Source of the DNA: Clostridiaceae bacterium
GTDB taxonomy: Bacteria > Bacillota > Clostridia > Oscillospirales > Acutalibacteraceae
Direction of reading: 5' to 3'
Length of the DNA stretch: 64,000 nt
NCBI GenBank assembly: GCA_016296885.1
Contig: JAEDHT010000004.1
Span: 3,383-67,382, forward strand
The number at the start of each line of letters is the position of its first letter. Within the stretch, counting starts at the first letter, position 1. Positions 62,439 through 64,000 of this stretch are shown here, one piece after another. A program made the position numbers and the translations under genes. Below the pieces are notes generated by a model that saw only the letters and a list, made by a program, of their open reading frames with translations, did no database searches and had not been told where the DNA came from.

Positions 62439-63734
62439 ATGAATTCGCTTTGGCAGGAGACTGACTTACCCAAATTTCCTAAATTAACAGAAGATAAAAA
62501 AACAGATGTACTTATAATAGGCGGAGGTATGGCAGGTATATTGATTGCATATGATCTCCATCAAAAAGGTGTAGATTATATTTTAGTTGAGAAAAACAGT
62601 ATATGTTCTGAAAATACTCAAAATACAACTGCAAAAATAACATATCAGCATGGATTGATATACAGTAAAATAATGAAAATGTATGGAATGGATTATGCAA
62701 GTAAGTATTTGAAAATTAACTCTAATGCATTAAAAAGATTTGCTAAGTTATGCAAAGACATAGACTGTGATTTTGAGGAAAAGACAAATTATATATATGC
62801 TCGAAATGATCGATCGAAGCTGGAAATAGAGCTTGAAGTCTTACAAAAATTAGGATCTAAGTCAAAGTTATGTGAAAATGTTAATTTACCTATAAGCACA
62901 AAAGGCGCATTAATGACACCAAATCAGGCTCAATTTAACCCAATGAAATTTATAGCACATATTTCACAATCGCTTAATATTTATGAAAATACACACGTTT
63001 TAGAGATGATAGGGAATACAGCTGTTACTGATTGTTGCAAAATATATGCGGATAAGGTGATTTGCGCCACACATTTTCCTTTTATTAATAAGCATGGAAG
63101 TTATTTTTTAAAGTTATATCAACATCGTTCGTATGTTCTTGCACTTGAAAATTGCCAGGATGTTGATGGTATGTATGTAGATGAAGAAGACACCGGCTAT
63201 TCTTTCAGAAATTATAAAAAATTTTTATTACTTGGTGGCGGTGGCGGTAGAACAGGCAAAAAAAATAAAAGCTGGGATAATTTACGTGAGTTAGCAAAGA
63301 AAAATTACCCCGATTATAAAGAAAAATATTTTTGGGCTGCACAGGACTGTATGAGCCTTGATGGAATTCCATATATTGGTCGATATTCAAAAAACACCCC
63401 TAATTTATATGTCGCAACAGGTTTTAATAAATGGGGAATGACTGGTTCTATGGTATCAGCTATGATAATTAGCGATATTATTTTAGAAAAGAAAAATGAA
63501 TTTGAGGAGGTTTTTAATCCCTCAAGATCCATTTTAAAGACACAACTTATCATCAACGGCTTTGAAGCTGTTACTAACTTGTTAACACCATTTAAGAAAA
63601 CTTGCCCTCATATGGGTTGTGCCCTAAAATGGAATAAAGCAGAGAAATCATGGGATTGTCCATGCCATGGGTCTAGGTTTACCGCTAAAGGTGAGCTACT
63701 CAATAATCCAGCAAATGAAAACATCAAACCGTAG
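62439..63734 (+). CDS. FAD-dependent oxidoreductase with C-terminal Rieske domain
   Basis: A 431-residue DAO-type flavoprotein (VLIIGGGMAGILIAYDL, GGGGGRTGK, YVATGFNKWGMTGSMVSA) fused to a Rieske [2Fe-2S] domain. Ligands are C389-P-H391 and C407-x2-H410, with C394 and C409 as the usual disulfide. The YhfW-like architecture is known in Firmicutes; the substrate is unknown. ATG 62439 is chosen because TGGAGGA lies six bases upstream and would be inside the coding region if 62427 were used. The last residues abut an IS-end-like sequence, so the C-terminus may be slightly altered. Confidence 0.9.
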   Translation: MNSLWQETDLPKFPKLTEDKKTDVLIIGGGMAGILIAYDLHQKGVDYILVEKNSICSENTQNTTAKITYQHGLIYSKIMKMYGMDYASKYLKINSNALKRFAKLCKDIDCDFEEKTNYIYARNDRSKLEIELEVLQKLGSKSKLCENVNLPISTKGALMTPNQAQFNPMKFIAHISQSLNIYENTHVLEMIGNTAVTDCCKIYADKVICATHFPFINKHGSYFLKLYQHRSYVLALENCQDVDGMYVDEEDTGYSFRNYKKFLLLGGGGGRTGKKNKSWDNLRELAKKNYPDYKEKYFWAAQDCMSLDGIPYIGRYSKNTPNLYVATGFNKWGMTGSMVSAMIISDIILEKKNEFEEVFNPSRSILKTQLIINGFEAVTNLLTPFKKTCPHMGCALKWNKAEKSWDCPCHGSRFTAKGELLNNPANENIKP

Positions 63735-63754
63735 CGGGACTTTTTCAATAGAAA

Positions 63755-63781
63755 ACGGACTATTCGTGGTGAATAGTCCGT
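63755..63781. terminator. palindrome related to the IS target site
   Basis: An 11-bp perfect stem with 5-base loop (63755-63765, 63771-63781), close in form to the palindrome at 50923. Probably a terminator of the flavoprotein gene, though without a T run on the plus strand. Confidence 0.6.
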
Positions 63782-64000
63782 ATATCCATAGCTATATCGT
63801 GTTTTTTAAGTTGTAAAATTGGTAAAATTTTTGGTAAACTATCCGCTTTCGACTTTGTATTACCGAGAAAACCTTGTGTACCAATGCTTTTATCAATCAA
63901 GGGGTTTCATCGTTGGGACGATTTAGGACATCGTTTCAATTCTTACTATAACCCAACATAGTTCAAAATAAGTCGCAAATCAGATTTTTTCAAAATCCTA
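63782..64000. other. window end, no gene recognised
   Basis: All six frames are broken within about 35 codons. The repeated GGTAAA near 63827-63838 and the relatively GC-richer 63840-63940 may belong to a feature continuing outside the window, but nothing can be named. Confidence 0.5.

Noticed and set aside
63782..64000. Possible 3' end of an integrase or another gene at the window end
   Set aside because: All frames are interrupted and no motif is recognisable; the repeated GGTAAA is not enough.
1..64000. tRNA, rRNA, CRISPR arrays, prophage modules
   Set aside because: No cloverleaf-type T-loop sequence, rRNA-like tract, regularly spaced repeats or phage structural genes were seen on reading the window.

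Overview
The window looks like a chromosomal segment of a low-GC, Gram-positive, endospore-forming gut clostridium, most likely an Oscillospiraceae/Ruminococcus-type organism. Reasons: the order nusB - xseA - xseB - ispA - dxs - tlyA - nadK - recN; the run rnj - gdpP - rplI - dnaB - tilS - hpt - ftsH - recG; sporulation/germination genes (spoVAD, spoVAC, a SleB-type hydrolase, a DacF-type carboxypeptidase); strong AGGAGG-type ribosome sites; and three secreted proteins with type-I-like dockerins, one of them a GH13 alpha-amylase with starch-binding modules. A starch-targeted dockerin system plus spores recalls Ruminococcus bromii and relatives, but the species cannot be fixed from this sequence.

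Layout. 1-9.3 kb: RNA/DNA maintenance and isoprenoid operon (nusB to recN; the argR often found before recN is absent). 9.3-16.6 kb: Cys-rich DUF5685 and J-domain proteins, two membrane proteins, a secreted Ig-like/GH24 lysozyme with an SH3b module inside its catalytic domain, a lipid kinase and a dihydropyrimidinase-type hydrolase. 16.7-21.9 kb: MinD-like ATPase, a methylglyoxal-synthase homologue lacking key catalytic residues, hisS, aspS, DUF6062. 21.9-27.6 kb: dockerin protein, spoVAD (opposite strand), dockerin amylase. 27.9-39.4 kb: the rnj to recG housekeeping run. 39.5-42.8 kb: small genes, SleB-type hydrolase, dockerin serpin. 42.9-45.9 kb: a compact secreted-peptide locus. 46-50.9 kb: YfhO-type membrane protein, PepV dipeptidase, membrane protein. 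50.9-52.5 kb: complete IS1182-family element. 52.5-58.7 kb: minus-strand zinc-ribbon protein, era, ybeY, phoH, uvrA. 58.9-63.7 kb: DacF-like carboxypeptidase, spoVAC and two divergent FAD oxidoreductases.

The most striking item is the locus at 42.9-45.9 kb. It has a divergent XRE repressor, an operator array over a near-consensus promoter, a 50-codon double-glycine-leader peptide (43416-43568), and a C39-peptidase ABC exporter. The predicted 35-residue core is cationic and aromatic and fits the classical C2H2 zinc-finger pattern (C-x2-C-x3-F-x8-H-x5-H). The exporter has an unusual acidic Cys/His insert after its first membrane helix. This suggests a zinc-structured bacteriocin or signal peptide with a matched exporter; no immunity gene is evident.

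Two window-wide features of translation also stand out. Several genes (xseB, nadK, uvrA, probably a DUF3784-like gene and perhaps hisS) have a good Shine-Dalgarno separated from the start codon by a perfect inverted repeat. Others (DUF5685 protein, recG, phoH, the membrane protein at 50075) seem to start at ATT, CTG or ATA, because their well-spaced Shine-Dalgarno and conserved N-termini leave no standard start. No tRNA, rRNA or CRISPR array was seen.
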